The notes beneath the pieces are model-generated. The model was not told the DNA's origin and searched no databases. It saw only the letters and a program-made list of their open reading frames with translations. Source: Clostridia bacterium (GTDB lineage: Bacteria; Bacillota; Clostridia; Oscillospirales; Acutalibacteraceae). From it: a stretch of 64,000 bases of DNA. A program made the translations under genes and the position numbers. Below, in pieces: positions 1 to 10,094 of this stretch (its first letter is position 1; every line of letters begins with the position of its first letter). The stretch covers positions 124,001 through 188,000 of the forward strand of contig JAFULG010000003.1 in assembly GCA_017473435.1 (NCBI GenBank), read 5' to 3'.

Positions 1-1868
1 AAGCCTATGAATATATGGGCTGTCATAAAGTAAAAGATGAAAAGGATCTTTTCTCCTTCCGTGTATGGGCTCCTCACGCAAGAGCCGTAAGCGTTATCGG
101 TCAGTTTAACGACTGGGATGAAAGCCGCGGCGTTATGACAAAAATCAACGATGCCGGTATGTGGGAATGCTACCTCAGCGGAGTAAAAGCTTTTGACGCT
201 TATAAATTTCTTGTCACCGCTGCCGACGGCAAAAAAAACGCCAAAGCTGACCCCTATGCCTTTCATACTGAAACAAGACCGGGAACGGCCTCAAAATATT
301 TTGAGCTTGACGGCTACAAATGGAGCGACAGCAAATGGCAGAAGCAAAAGGAGACCGTAAATGTTTATGCTTCACCTATGAACATTTACGAGGTGCATGC
401 CGGCTCCTGGAAGCAGCATAAAGACGGTAACCCTTACACCTACCGCGATCTTGCAAAAGAGCTTGTTCCCTATGTAAAGGATATGGGTTACACCCACATT
501 GAATTCATGCCCCTTTCGGAATATCCCTTCGACGGTTCCTGGGGCTATCAGGTAACAGGTTATTTTTCCGCAACCTCCCGCTTCGGCACACCCCACGATT
601 TCATGTATCTTATTGATACCTGCCACAAAAACGGAATTTCCGTTATACTTGACTGGGTGCCCGCCCACTTCCCCAAGGATGAGCACGGACTCAGAATGTT
701 TGACGGAGAGGCCTGCTACGAATACAAGGACCCCAAAAAGGGCGAACACAAGGAATGGGGCACAATGGTATTCGACTTCGGCAGAAACGAGGTTATCTCC
801 TTCCTTACAAGCTCAGCCGCCTTCTGGTTTGACAAATACCACATAGACGGACTTAGGGTTGACGCTGTTGCCTCTATGCTCTACCTTGATTACGGCAGAG
901 AAAACGGTCAGTGGGTCGCTAACAAATACGGAGGTAACGAAAACCTTGAGGCTGTGGAATTTTTCCGCAAGCTTAACAGCGGTATTTTCCGCGAGTTCAA
1001 AAATCCCCTTATGATTGCAGAAGAAAGCACCGCCTGGCCTCTTGTGACCAAGCCTGCCGATATCGGCGGTCTCGGCTTCAACTTCAAATGGAATATGGGA
1101 TGGATGAATGATGCACTGAAATATTTCTCAATGGACGGTCTTTCAAGAAAGTTCAACCACAATCTTCTCACCTTCTCATTTTTCTATGCTTTCTCGGAAA
1201 ACTTCGTTCTTCCCATTTCTCACGATGAGGTTGTACACGGCAAATGCTCTCTTATAGGTAAGATGCCCGGCGAATACGAGGACAAATTCAGAGGTATACG
1301 TTCCTTCTTCGGTTATCTTATGGCTCACCCCGGTAAGAAACTTACCTTTATGGGTCAGGAATTCGGACAGTTCATTGAATGGAAATACGACAGCGGTCTT
1401 GACTGGGTTCTGCTCGACTACGAAAAGCACCGTCAGTTAAAGGAATATGTAAAAAAGCTCAACCATATTTATCTTAAGCATCCCGCCCTCTGGGAAATTG
1501 ATTACAGCTGGGAAGGCTTCAAATGGCTCGTAAGCGATGACCACACCAACAGTGTAATTGCTTTTTCAAGAAGAGACTCAAAGGGCGAAGAGTTAATAGT
1601 TGCCGCAAACTTCACCCCCGTAACCAGAAAAAAATACTCCTTTGGTGTTGAAAACGAAGGTGTCTACGAGGTTATCCTCAACTCAGACGACACAGCCTTC
1701 GGCGGAGAAGGAAAAGGCACCAAAACAAAGGTTACTTCGAAGAAAAAAGGAATGCACGGTTTCGATAACAGCATCACGCTGGATCTCCCCGGACTTTCCT
1801 TCCTTCTTCTGAAATACAAAGGCAAGCCCGCTAAAAAACCAGTCAAAAAAACATTACAAAATAAATAA
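1..1868 (+). CDS. glgB: 1,4-alpha-glucan branching enzyme, 5' end cut by window edge
   Basis: GH13 branching enzyme that creates alpha-1,6 branches in glycogen, in the cytoplasm. The first ATG is at 15, but the frame is open to base 1 and reads AYEYMGCHK, matching the usual AYEYLGAH of the family, so the true start lies outside the window. Counting from the Met at 15: a CBM48-like N-terminal domain (about 10-95), then the catalytic barrel with DWVPAHF (213-219), GLRVDAV with nucleophile Asp283, AEES with acid/base Glu336, and HDEV with Asp404. A Lys-rich tail ([11 protein letters not shown]) ends the protein. First gene of a tight glgB-glgC-glgD run; glgC follows after 14 bp. Identity is secure. 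Confidence 0.95.
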   Translation, partial: AYEYMGCHKVKDEKDLFSFRVWAPHARAVSVIGQFNDWDESRGVMTKINDAGMWECYLSGVKAFDAYKFLVTAADGKKNAKADPYAFHTETRPGTASKYFELDGYKWSDSKWQKQKETVNVYASPMNIYEVHAGSWKQHKDGNPYTYRDLAKELVPYVKDMGYTHIEFMPLSEYPFDGSWGYQVTGYFSATSRFGTPHDFMYLIDTCHKNGISVILDWVPAHFPKDEHGLRMFDGEACYEYKDPKKGEHKEWGTMVFDFGRNEVISFLTSSAAFWFDKYHIDGLRVDAVASMLYLDYGRENGQWVANKYGGNENLEAVEFFRKLNSGIFREFKNPLMIAEESTAWPLVTKPADIGGLGFNFKWNMGWMNDALKYFSMDGLSRKFNHNLLTFSFFYAFSENFVLPISHDEVVHGKCSLIGKMPGEYEDKFRGIRSFFGYLMAHPGKKLTFMGQEFGQFIEWKYDSGLDWVLLDYEKHRQLKEYVKKLNHIYLKHPALWEIDYSWEGFKWLVSDDHTNSVIAFSRRDSKGEELIVAANFTPVTRKKYSFGVENEGVYEVILNSDDTAFGGEGKGTKTKVTSKKKGMHGFDNSITLDLPGLSFLLLKYKGKPAKKPVKKTLQNK

Positions 1869-1882
1869 CAGGAGGAATTACT

Positions 1883-3097
1883 ATGCTCAAGAAAACAGAA
1901 TGTCTCGCTATGCTTCTTGCAGGCGGACAGGGCAGCAGACTTGGTATCCTTACCAAAAACATTGCAAAGCCGGCAGTACCCTACGGCGGTAAATACCGCA
2001 TCATTGACTTCCCTCTTTCAAACTGTATCAATTCCGGTATTGAAACAGTAGGTGTTCTCACCCAGTATCAGCCCCTCGAGCTGAACGACTACATCGGAAA
2101 CGGTCAGCCCTGGGATCTTGACCGTGCTTTCGGCGGTGTACATATCCTCTCTCCCTATCAGCAGATCAAAGGCACAGAATGGTACAAAGGCACTGCTAAT
2201 GCTATTTATCAGAATATCAACTTCATCGACAGATACAATCCCGAATACGTTGCAGTTCTTTCCGGTGACCACATCTATAAAATGGACTACAACAAGATGC
2301 TCGAATATCACAAGTCAAAGGATGCAGCCTGCACCATCGCAATGCTTGAGGTACCCTGGGAAGAAGCTTCACGTTTCGGTCTTATGTTTGTAAACGACGA
2401 CGGCTCAATCACAGACTTTGAAGAAAAGCCGAAGAACCCCAGAAGCAACAAGGCTTCAATGGGCGTTTACATCTTCACCTGGAGCAAGCTCCGTCAGTAC
2501 CTCATTGATGACGAAGCTAACCCCGAATCACACAACGACTTCGGTCACAACGTTATCCCCGCAATGCACCAGGCCGGCGAGAGAATGTTCGCTTACAAGT
2601 TCGACGGCTACTGGAAGGACGTTGGTACAATCGAAAGCCTCTGGGAAGCAAACCTTGACCTTCTCAATCCCAAGGTTGACCTTGACCTTTCCGACGACAG
2701 CTGGAAGATTTACTCACGCAATCCCATCGCTCCTCCACATTTCATCGCTGACACGGCAAAGGTTGAAAATTCAATGGTAGGCGAGGGCTGTTACATTGCA
2801 GGTGAGGTTGACTACTCCATTCTCTTCTCAAATGTAACTGTTGAGGAGGGTGCAACGGTTAAATACTCAATCGTTATGCCCGGCACAACAATCAAAAAGG
2901 GCGCTGTTGTTGAATATGCTATGATCGCAGAAAACGCAGTTATCGAAGAAGACGCTCATATAGGCGAATGCCCTGAAGCTATCGACAACCTTGAAAACTG
3001 GGGCGTTACCGTTATCGGCGAAAAGGTTACAATCGGTAAGGGCGTCGAAGTAAAAGCAAAAGAAATGATCGACGAAGATATAAAGGGGGTTAAATAA
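1883..3097 (+). CDS. glgC: glucose-1-phosphate adenylyltransferase, catalytic subunit
   Basis: Makes ADP-glucose from ATP and glucose-1-phosphate, the committed step of bacterial glycogen synthesis. The N-terminal nucleotidyltransferase motif [13 protein letters not shown] (about 12-24) is intact, followed by [15 protein letters not shown], the YKMDY metal-site region and FEEKP. The C-terminal third is a left-handed beta-helix of hexapeptide repeats. At 404 aa it has normal length. A ribosome site (GGAGG) at 1871-1875 sits 7 bp before the ATG. Its stop codon overlaps the glgD start by one base (TAATG), which implies translational coupling to its likely partner subunit. Confidence 0.96.
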   Translation: MLKKTECLAMLLAGGQGSRLGILTKNIAKPAVPYGGKYRIIDFPLSNCINSGIETVGVLTQYQPLELNDYIGNGQPWDLDRAFGGVHILSPYQQIKGTEWYKGTANAIYQNINFIDRYNPEYVAVLSGDHIYKMDYNKMLEYHKSKDAACTIAMLEVPWEEASRFGLMFVNDDGSITDFEEKPKNPRSNKASMGVYIFTWSKLRQYLIDDEANPESHNDFGHNVIPAMHQAGERMFAYKFDGYWKDVGTIESLWEANLDLLNPKVDLDLSDDSWKIYSRNPIAPPHFIADTAKVENSMVGEGCYIAGEVDYSILFSNVTVEEGATVKYSIVMPGTTIKKGAVVEYAMIAENAVIEEDAHIGECPEAIDNLENWGVTVIGEKVTIGKGVEVKAKEMIDEDIKGVK

Positions 3098-4200
3098 TGG
3101 CTGCTTCAAACGTACTCGGAATTATTTATTCTAACGCTTACGATTCACTTTTAAGCGAGCTTACAAGTGTCCGCACAATGGGCTCTGTTCCCTTTGCAGG
3201 CAGATACAGACTCATCGACTTTGTTCTTTCAAGCATGGTAAACAGCGGAATCGGCAAGGTTGGTGTGAGCACAAAGGCCAACTATCAGTCACTTATGGAT
3301 CACCTTGGTTCAGGTAAGCCCTGGGATCTTTCAAGAAAAAGAGACGGTATAACCTTCCTTCCTCCCTTTGCAGGAGAGGTTTACGAAAACCGCATCAACG
3401 CTCTTGAGGCTATGCTTCCCTACATCTCAAAGTCAACAAACGAATACGTTCTTATGGCTGACTGCAATGTAGTATGCAACCTTGATTACACAGCAATCGT
3501 TGAAGGTCACAAGGCAAGCGGTGCAGATATCACCATCGCTTATAAGAGAGGTATTGCTCCCAAATTAAGCCACGTTATGACTCTCGACATCAGCGATGAT
3601 GCAAAAATCAACGCTATCAAAGTAGGCGAAACTTCTGATACAGCCTGTGACTACTCACTGAACATTATTGTTATGAGCAGAGTGCTCCTCGAAAGACTTC
3701 TTCGCAGCGCTCAGATTATGGGTGCAAAGAATTTTGAAAGAGATATCCTTGCCGCCAATGTGAACTCACTTAACATCAGAGGTCACAAGATTGACACCTA
3801 CGCAAAGGTTATCGACTCACTTCAGAGCTACTACGATATCAGTATGGAGCTTCTCTCCGGCGAATACAGAGATCTCTTCAACGCAGAAAATCCCGTGTAT
3901 ACAAAGGTAAGAGACGATATGCCTGCAATTTACGGAATCTGTGCCGACGCAACCAACTCACTCATTGCAGACGGTTGTATCATTAAGGGTACTGTTGAAA
4001 ACTCAATCCTGTTCCGCGGCGTTCATGTTGCAGAGGGTGCTGTTGTTAAAAACTCAATTGTCATGCAGGACAGCTTCATCAGCGCAGGCGCAAAGGTAAA
4101 CTGTGCAATTCTTGATAAGGACGTTGTAATCAAGCCCAACCGTGAAATCAGCGGTGCTGAAACTTATCCGCTGTACATTGGCAAGGGAATTACTGTTTAA
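3097..4200 (+). CDS. glgD: GlgD subunit of glucose-1-phosphate adenylyltransferase
   Basis: Non-catalytic or modulatory paralogue of GlgC found in Firmicutes, thought to form a heteromer with GlgC. The fold is kept (PFAGRYRLIDF near 30, YVLMADCNVV near 125, C-terminal beta-helix repeats). The N-terminus reads ASNVLGIIYSNAYDSLLSELT and lacks the Gly-rich GGxGxRL loop and catalytic Arg/Lys of GlgC, so it is unlikely to be active alone. 367 aa. The start is fixed by the TAATG overlap with glgC and the AAGGGGG ribosome site at 3083-3089. A structured repeat directly follows the stop. Confidence 0.93.
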   Translation: MAASNVLGIIYSNAYDSLLSELTSVRTMGSVPFAGRYRLIDFVLSSMVNSGIGKVGVSTKANYQSLMDHLGSGKPWDLSRKRDGITFLPPFAGEVYENRINALEAMLPYISKSTNEYVLMADCNVVCNLDYTAIVEGHKASGADITIAYKRGIAPKLSHVMTLDISDDAKINAIKVGETSDTACDYSLNIIVMSRVLLERLLRSAQIMGAKNFERDILAANVNSLNIRGHKIDTYAKVIDSLQSYYDISMELLSGEYRDLFNAENPVYTKVRDDMPAIYGICADATNSLIADGCIIKGTVENSILFRGVHVAEGAVVKNSIVMQDSFISAGAKVNCAILDKDVVIKPNREISGAETYPLYIGKGITV

Positions 4201-4208
4201 AAACAAGT

Positions 4209-4259
4209 AAAGTTCTTTGGTTACTTTCTTACAAGAAAGTAACGCCCCGCGGCGAGCGA
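4209..4259 (+). repeat. 3'-gene structured repeat, type A (copy A1)
   Basis: Lies 9 bp after the glgD stop. It has the box AAAGTTCTTTGG, a hairpin at 4220-4243 (GTTACTTTCTT / AAGAAAGTAAC, perfectly paired) and a GC-rich end CGCCCCGCGGCGAGCGA. The same architecture occurs at 5791, 10031(-), 25517, 32577, 51145 and 52873(-), with compensatory changes in the hairpin arms. Origin and function are unknown. Confidence 0.8.
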
Positions 4260-4265
4260 CAGTTA

Positions 4266-4320
4266 CAATTGCCCTCGCCGGGCAGGCAACACTTTTTTGA
4301 AAAAAGTGTTCAAAAAACTT
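4266..4320 (-). repeat. 3'-gene structured repeat, type C (copy C1), inverted to A1
   Basis: Read on the minus strand: AAGTTTTTTGA, then a hairpin AACACTTTTTT / AAAAAAGTGTT, then GCC...CGGCGAGGGC, so it is a diverged relative of the type A repeat. With A1 it forms a tail-to-tail pair filling the glgD-glgA gap. It is the one copy not placed behind a gene in its own orientation. Confidence 0.6.
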
Positions 4321-4358
4321 CCTCTTTTCGCATTTTTTCAGAAAGGACCACTTAAACT

Positions 4359-5783
4359 ATGAAAGTATTATACGTAGCAAGTGAGGCATTGCCCTTTATG
4401 GCCAGTGGCGGACTCGGCGATGTTGCCGGTTCGCTTCCTCAGGCTCTGCGCAAAAGACTTATCGGTTGCAGAGTCGTAATGCCTCTTTATGACACAATCA
4501 AGCAGGAATGGAAGGACAAAATGACCTTTGTTACAAACATTTCCGTTCCCGTTGCATGGAGAAGACAATACTGCGGCATCTTCCAGGCAAAGCACGAGGG
4601 CGTAATCTACTACCTCATCGACAACCAGTACTACTTCAAGCGTGACACGATCTACGGTCACTACGATGACGCGGAACGCTTCACCTTCTTCTCACGCGCC
4701 GTACTTGAAATTCTTCCCGTAGTTGACTTCAAGCCTGACATTATCCACTGTAACGACTGGCAGTCAGCTCTCACCCCTGTTTTCTACTCAACAATTTACA
4801 GCAAGGATCCCTGGTATCAGGGTATCAAAACTGTTTTCACAATCCACAACATCCAGTATCAGGGAACTTACGGTATGGAGCTTGTTAACGACGTTATCGG
4901 TCTCAATCCCGCTGATACCGACATTGTTGAATACGACGGTGACGTTAACTTTATGAAGGGCGCTATCGAATGTGCAAACAAGGTAACAACAGTTTCACCC
5001 TCTTATGCAAACGAAATCCTTGATCCCTGGTACAGCCACGGACTTGATACCATTCTCCGTGATCGTCAGTGGAAGCTTCAGGGAATCCTCAACGGTATTG
5101 ACACAATTAACTATGACCCCGAAACCGACGAAAGTATTGTAAGAAACTACACCGTTAAGGATGTAAAAGAAGGCAAAGCCGAAAACAAACGTCAGCTTCA
5201 GGAAAATATGGGTCTTCCCCAGCGAGCAGATGTGCCTGTTATCGGTCTTGTTACACGTTTGGTTTCTCACAAGGGACTTGATCTTATCAAGGGTATCCTT
5301 GACGAGCTTCTCTACACAAGCGATGTTCAGGTTGTTGTTCTCGGTTCAGGTGACTGGCAGTATGAAAACTTCTTTAAGGAGATGGCTAACAAATATCCCG
5401 ATAAGCTCGGCGTGAGAATCGGATTTGTTCCTTCTCTTGCAAGAAAAATTTATGCCGGCGCCGACCTCTTCCTTATGCCCTCCAAGAGCGAGCCCTGCGG
5501 ACTTTCACAGATGGTTGCTCTTCGCTACGGCACAGTACCAATCGTTCGTGAAACCGGCGGTCTTCGTGACTCAATTTCCGACAGCGGCGACGGCAAGGGC
5601 AACGGCTTCACCTTCAAAACCTACAACGCTCACGATATGCTCGGTGCCATCAGAAGAGGTCTTGACGCTTATGCTGACAAGGCTCATTGGGACGAGCTTG
5701 TCGTACGAGCAATGGAATGTGATTGCAGCTGGGGCAAGAGTGCAAACGAGTACATTAAGATGTACAAAGAGCTTTTAAAGTAA
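4359..5783 (+). CDS. glgA: glycogen synthase (ADP-glucose)
   Basis: GT5 glycosyltransferase that extends alpha-1,4-glucan from ADP-glucose. The N-terminal Rossmann domain opens with VLYVASEALPF and SGGLGDV, the ADP-glucose loop (family form KTGGLADV, here SGGLGD). FTIHNIQYQG lies near 163 and PSKSEPCGLSQM, with the conserved catalytic-region Glu, near 377. 474 aa is typical. The ribosome site AGAAAGGA lies just before the ATG. It is separated from glgD by 158 bp of inverted repeats, so it may have lower or separate expression from glgBCD. A module-bearing repeat follows the stop. Confidence 0.95.
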   Translation: MKVLYVASEALPFMASGGLGDVAGSLPQALRKRLIGCRVVMPLYDTIKQEWKDKMTFVTNISVPVAWRRQYCGIFQAKHEGVIYYLIDNQYYFKRDTIYGHYDDAERFTFFSRAVLEILPVVDFKPDIIHCNDWQSALTPVFYSTIYSKDPWYQGIKTVFTIHNIQYQGTYGMELVNDVIGLNPADTDIVEYDGDVNFMKGAIECANKVTTVSPSYANEILDPWYSHGLDTILRDRQWKLQGILNGIDTINYDPETDESIVRNYTVKDVKEGKAENKRQLQENMGLPQRADVPVIGLVTRLVSHKGLDLIKGILDELLYTSDVQVVVLGSGDWQYENFFKEMANKYPDKLGVRIGFVPSLARKIYAGADLFLMPSKSEPCGLSQMVALRYGTVPIVRETGGLRDSISDSGDGKGNGFTFKTYNAHDMLGAIRRGLDAYADKAHWDELVVRAMECDCSWGKSANEYIKMYKELLK

Positions 5784-5790
5784 AAACTCT

Positions 5791-5960
5791 AAAGTTCTTT
5801 GGCATCGTCGCCGAAGCGCGTCCTGCGGACGATAAAGCGAGGCGAGGATGGCATAGCGGTCAAAATCGCTCGGCGCTCCAAGCCGAAAAGCGATTTTGGG
5901 AACCACAAGAGGACTCTTTCTTTCAAGAAAGGTAACGCCACGCGGCGAGCGATAAAACAA
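5791..5960 (+). repeat. type A repeat carrying a ~110-bp inserted module (copy A2)
   Basis: Starts 7 bp after the glgA stop with AAAGTTCTTTGG (5791-5802). About 110 bp of extra sequence (about 5802-5910) follows, then the usual CTTTCTTTCAAGAAAGG hairpin core and GCGGCGAGCGATAAAACAA end. The module contains a CGTCCTGCGGACG palindrome and a CAAAATCGCT / AGCGATTTTG stem. The reverse complement of the same module sits inside the repeat at 39388-39558. Confidence 0.75.
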
Positions 5961-5980
5961 ATTATATAATTACAAACAGC

Positions 5981-6015
5981 AAAAGCAGGTGTAAGTCAGC
6001 ACCTGCTTTTGTCAT
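5981..6015. terminator. bidirectional intrinsic terminator, glgA/guaB
   Basis: Perfect 11-bp stem AAAAGCAGGTG / CACCTGCTTTT with T-runs on both sides, lying between convergent glgA and guaB. Confidence 0.75.
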
Positions 6016-6031
6016 TGTCTTTATATAAAAA

Positions 6032-6094
6032 AGTTAAGGGGGCGTTGCCCACTTAAACCCCTATGAGCTTTTGTAAAAGCTCAACCAAAACTTT
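6032..6094 (-). repeat. 3'-gene structured repeat, type B (copy B2)
   Basis: On the minus strand it begins 10 bp after the guaB stop: AAAGTTTTGGT, hairpin GAGCTTTT-AC-AAAAGCTC, then GGGGTTTAAG and the imperfect GGGC/GCCC hairpin. It pairs tail-to-tail with copy A2. Related copies are at 25646-25703 and 39388-39558. Confidence 0.7.
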
Positions 6095-6104
6095 ACTTTT
6101 TTAA

Positions 6105-7684
<1,580 letters not shown>

Positions 7685-7747
7685 GACCTAAACAGAATTT
7701 TTTTGTAAAATTTATTATTTATAACGCCTTATTAAAGATTTTACCCC

Positions 7748-7776
7748 TTGACCCATTCGGAATACTGTTATATAAT
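7748..7776 (+). promoter_or_regulatory. trpS promoter
   Basis: TTGACC (7748-7753), 17-bp spacer, TATAAT (7771-7776). The start codon is only about 38 bp downstream, leaving no room for a T-box leader. Confidence 0.8.
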
Positions 7777-7814
7777 ACTTAAAATAAAGCAATCTCCCGA
7801 AAGGATGACATAAA

Positions 7815-8846
7815 ATGGAAGAAAAAATCATCGTTCCCGAAAATGAACAGCCTGAAAGAAAAAAGAAGATTCTTTCCTGCATTCAGCCCTCGGGCATTCC
7901 TACCCTCGGCAACTACCTCGGAGCTCTCAAAAACTGGAAGCTTCTTTCCGATGAGTTTGACTCTGCCTTTGCTGTTGCTGACCTTCACGCAATTACTGTA
8001 AGACAGGACCCCAAAAAGCTCCGTCAGCAGATTACAGAGGTTTTCGCTCTGCTGCTTGCAATCGGCCTTGACCCTGACAAAAGCATAATTTTCATTCAGA
8101 GCCAGGTGCCGGCTCACGCACAGCTTGCATGGATTCTCAACTGTTACACACAGTTCGGTGAAATGTCAAGAATGACACAGTTCAAGGATAAGTCACAGTC
8201 CCACGCCGACAACGTAAACGTAGGCCTTTTCTCCTACCCCGTGCTTATGGCGGCTGATATTCTTCTTTATCAGGCAGACCTTGTTCCCGTTGGCGCAGAC
8301 CAGAAGCAGCACCTTGAAATTGCAAGAGACATTGCTTCACGCTTCAACGGAATTTACGGCAAGACCTTCACCATTCCTGACCCCTACATCGGCAAGCAGG
8401 GTGCAAGAGTTATGTCACTTCAGGATCCTATGAAAAAGATGAGCAAGTCCGACCCGAATCCCAAATCCTTTGTTTCGGTTTTTGACGAGCCTAATACCAT
8501 TATGAAGAAAATCCGCAGTGCCGTTACCGACTCCGAGGGCGGAGTTTACTACGGTGAGGGCAAGGAAGGCATCAATAACCTTATGGGCATTTACTCCTGC
8601 TGCACGGGACTTTCAATGGAGCAGATTGAAAGAGACTTTGCCGGCAAGGGCTACGGCGATTTCAAAAACGCTGTCGGTGAGGCTGTTGTTGAAGAGCTTC
8701 GTCCCGTCCGCGAGCGTTTCAATATGCTGATGAAGGATCAGGCATATCTGATGCAGCTTGCAGACAAGGGAGCTGAGAACGCTTCACGCATTGCTGACAG
8801 AACGCTTCACAAGGCAATGAAAAAGTGCGGATTTATTGTGAAGTAA
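7815..8846 (+). CDS. trpS: tryptophanyl-tRNA synthetase
   Basis: Class I aminoacyl-tRNA synthetase charging tRNA-Trp. The signature QPSGIPTLGNYLGAL (24-38; HIGH-equivalent region) and KKMSKS (207-212) are both present, with ADLHAIT (55-61) and VGADQKQHLE lining the active site. 343 aa is normal. The ribosome site AAAGGA is 9 bp before the ATG. Monocistronic between its own promoter and a terminator. No T-box is visible, which is unusual for a Clostridia aminoacyl-tRNA synthetase gene but not rare. Confidence 0.96.
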   Translation: MEEKIIVPENEQPERKKKILSCIQPSGIPTLGNYLGALKNWKLLSDEFDSAFAVADLHAITVRQDPKKLRQQITEVFALLLAIGLDPDKSIIFIQSQVPAHAQLAWILNCYTQFGEMSRMTQFKDKSQSHADNVNVGLFSYPVLMAADILLYQADLVPVGADQKQHLEIARDIASRFNGIYGKTFTIPDPYIGKQGARVMSLQDPMKKMSKSDPNPKSFVSVFDEPNTIMKKIRSAVTDSEGGVYYGEGKEGINNLMGIYSCCTGLSMEQIERDFAGKGYGDFKNAVGEAVVEELRPVRERFNMLMKDQAYLMQLADKGAENASRIADRTLHKAMKKCGFIVK

Positions 8847-8859
8847 GAACAAAAAATCA

Positions 8860-8899
8860 GCTCACGGAAGAAGAAATTCTCCGTGAGCCTTTGTTTTTT
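8860..8899. terminator. bidirectional terminator, trpS / secreted hydrolase
   Basis: GCTCACGGA / TCCGTGAGC stem with TTTGTTTTTT on the plus side and GATTTTTTG on the minus side, between convergent genes. Confidence 0.85.
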
Positions 8900-9905
8900 A
8901 TAATCCGAAAAATGCAAGGATTTTATCGAACAGATTTCGAATAAAAGCGATAATCTTCGCAAATCCTGTAACTGTTTTACCCTCTTCAGCCTTATCGTTA
9001 GTCTGAAGTGAAAGCCAGCTTATAATTCCGTCAGGACTTTCAAAAGTGATTGTGTTACCTAAACCGTCAACAGTTGTTGAATAGTAGAACTGCTCACCCG
9101 AGTCCATAAACATATCATTTGTAACAGCACCCCAGATGTAATGCTCCTTGTCGTGGGCATCCTGCTTCAGACCGGATGCCCACACAGCCTCGGTGAAGGA
9201 TGTGAAGCGTAAGCCCTCAGGGCGGTTGGTGATTTCCTTAAGGTAATCAAAGGTCGTTACAGCCATAGCGGTTGTTGCACTCGCGTAAAAGTCCTTATCG
9301 CAGTTAAATGTCCAGATTGAAGTATCTGCAAGCTTTTCAATCTCACCCGAGGTGGGATTATAAAGGGAAGCAATAGGCATAGCAGCCGCAAAGAAATCGG
9401 GATACTTCGTCACCATATGCCACACCATTGAGCCGCCGGTTGAATAACCGCTTATGTAAATGCGTGAGGTATCAATTTTATCAGCGTTTACTGAAACAAA
9501 ATAATCAATAGTCGCCTTAAGGGATGCACAGCCAGTTTCGTACCAGTTGTGGGTAATATCCTTTGAGGAGCGGGGTGCAAGGAGAAATGCTCCGCCTGCA
9601 TTTTTAAAGCGTGACTGATATTCGGGTGATGCCCAGTTGCTGAATCGGTACCACTCGAGCTGTGCTCTCGGCTTATCGCCCGATTTTGCACCGTGAAGCC
9701 ATATCATAAGGGGATACTTCTCACCCTTCTTGACCTCGGGTGAATAATAAACATAATCTAACTCACCGGGGCATTCTCCGTCAAGGAACCATGTGTCAAG
9801 CACATCGTTGCCGATTGAGAGGCTTTCAGCGGAAGCGGAAAAGCTCAACGCTACACAGCCTGCAAGCATAAGCGCGCACATTAAAACCGAAATAATCTTT
9901 TTCAT
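8898..9905 (-). CDS. exported alpha/beta-hydrolase (esterase, PHB-depolymerase-like) with amphipathic C-tail
   Basis: Predicted secreted serine hydrolase. An N-terminal signal peptide ends near SFSASA|ES; an LAGC at 14-17 also fits a lipobox, so lipoprotein processing is possible. An LHGA oxyanion-region motif (70-73) and the nucleophile elbow GYSTGG (Ser155) place it with polyhydroxybutyrate-depolymerase or feruloyl-esterase-like hydrolases. The catalytic His is probably within DAHDKEH. The last ~20 residues (FAKIIAFIRNLFDKILAFF) form an amphipathic tail like those of the proteins at 27079, 44035 and 51624. 335 aa. The substrate is unknown; a plant cell-wall ester or peptide is plausible. 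Ribosome site GGAGG. Confidence 0.75.
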   Translation of the reverse strand: MKKIISVLMCALMLAGCVALSFSASAESLSIGNDVLDTWFLDGECPGELDYVYYSPEVKKGEKYPLMIWLHGAKSGDKPRAQLEWYRFSNWASPEYQSRFKNAGGAFLLAPRSSKDITHNWYETGCASLKATIDYFVSVNADKIDTSRIYISGYSTGGSMVWHMVTKYPDFFAAAMPIASLYNPTSGEIEKLADTSIWTFNCDKDFYASATTAMAVTTFDYLKEITNRPEGLRFTSFTEAVWASGLKQDAHDKEHYIWGAVTNDMFMDSGEQFYYSTTVDGLGNTITFESPDGIISWLSLQTNDKAEEGKTVTGFAKIIAFIRNLFDKILAFFGL

Positions 9906-9935
9906 AATATTTCCTCCATATCATTTCTTGAGCAA

Positions 9936-9964
9936 ATTATAACAGAATGTAACGATTGTGTCAA
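9936..9964 (-). promoter_or_regulatory. promoter of the secreted hydrolase gene
   Basis: Minus strand TTGACA (9964-9959), 17-bp spacer, TATAAT (9941-9936). Both hexamers match consensus. Confidence 0.85.
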
Positions 9965-9980
9965 TGAAATATGCATGCAA

Positions 9981-10013
9981 AAAGGTCACGGATTTATCTT
10001 TTTCCGTGACCTT
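9981..10013 (-). terminator. terminator downstream of the BIG2 protein gene
   Basis: GGTCACGG / CCGTGACC stem followed on the minus strand by TTTTTGC. It follows repeat copy A3. A near-identical hairpin follows copy A4 at 25589-25630. Confidence 0.7.
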
Positions 10014-10030
10014 TACATTTGCAAAAATTT

Positions 10031-10088
10031 GTTTTATGACCTCGCCGGTCGGGCGTTCTTTCTTGTAAGAAAGAACCAAAGAACTTTT
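10031..10088 (-). repeat. 3'-gene structured repeat, type A (copy A3)
   Basis: Minus strand: AAAAGTTCTTTGG, hairpin GTTCTTTCTT-AC-AAGAAAGAAC, then GCCCGACCGGCGAGGTCAT and AAACAAA, starting 7 bp after the stop of the gene at 10095. It is almost the same subtype as copy A4. Confidence 0.8.
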
Positions 10089-10094
10089 CTTGTT

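Noticed and set aside
372..749. Minus-strand open frame of 125 codons within glgB
   Set aside because: It lies wholly within the well-supported glgB gene, lacks a ribosome site and has no family resemblance; it is an antisense shadow.
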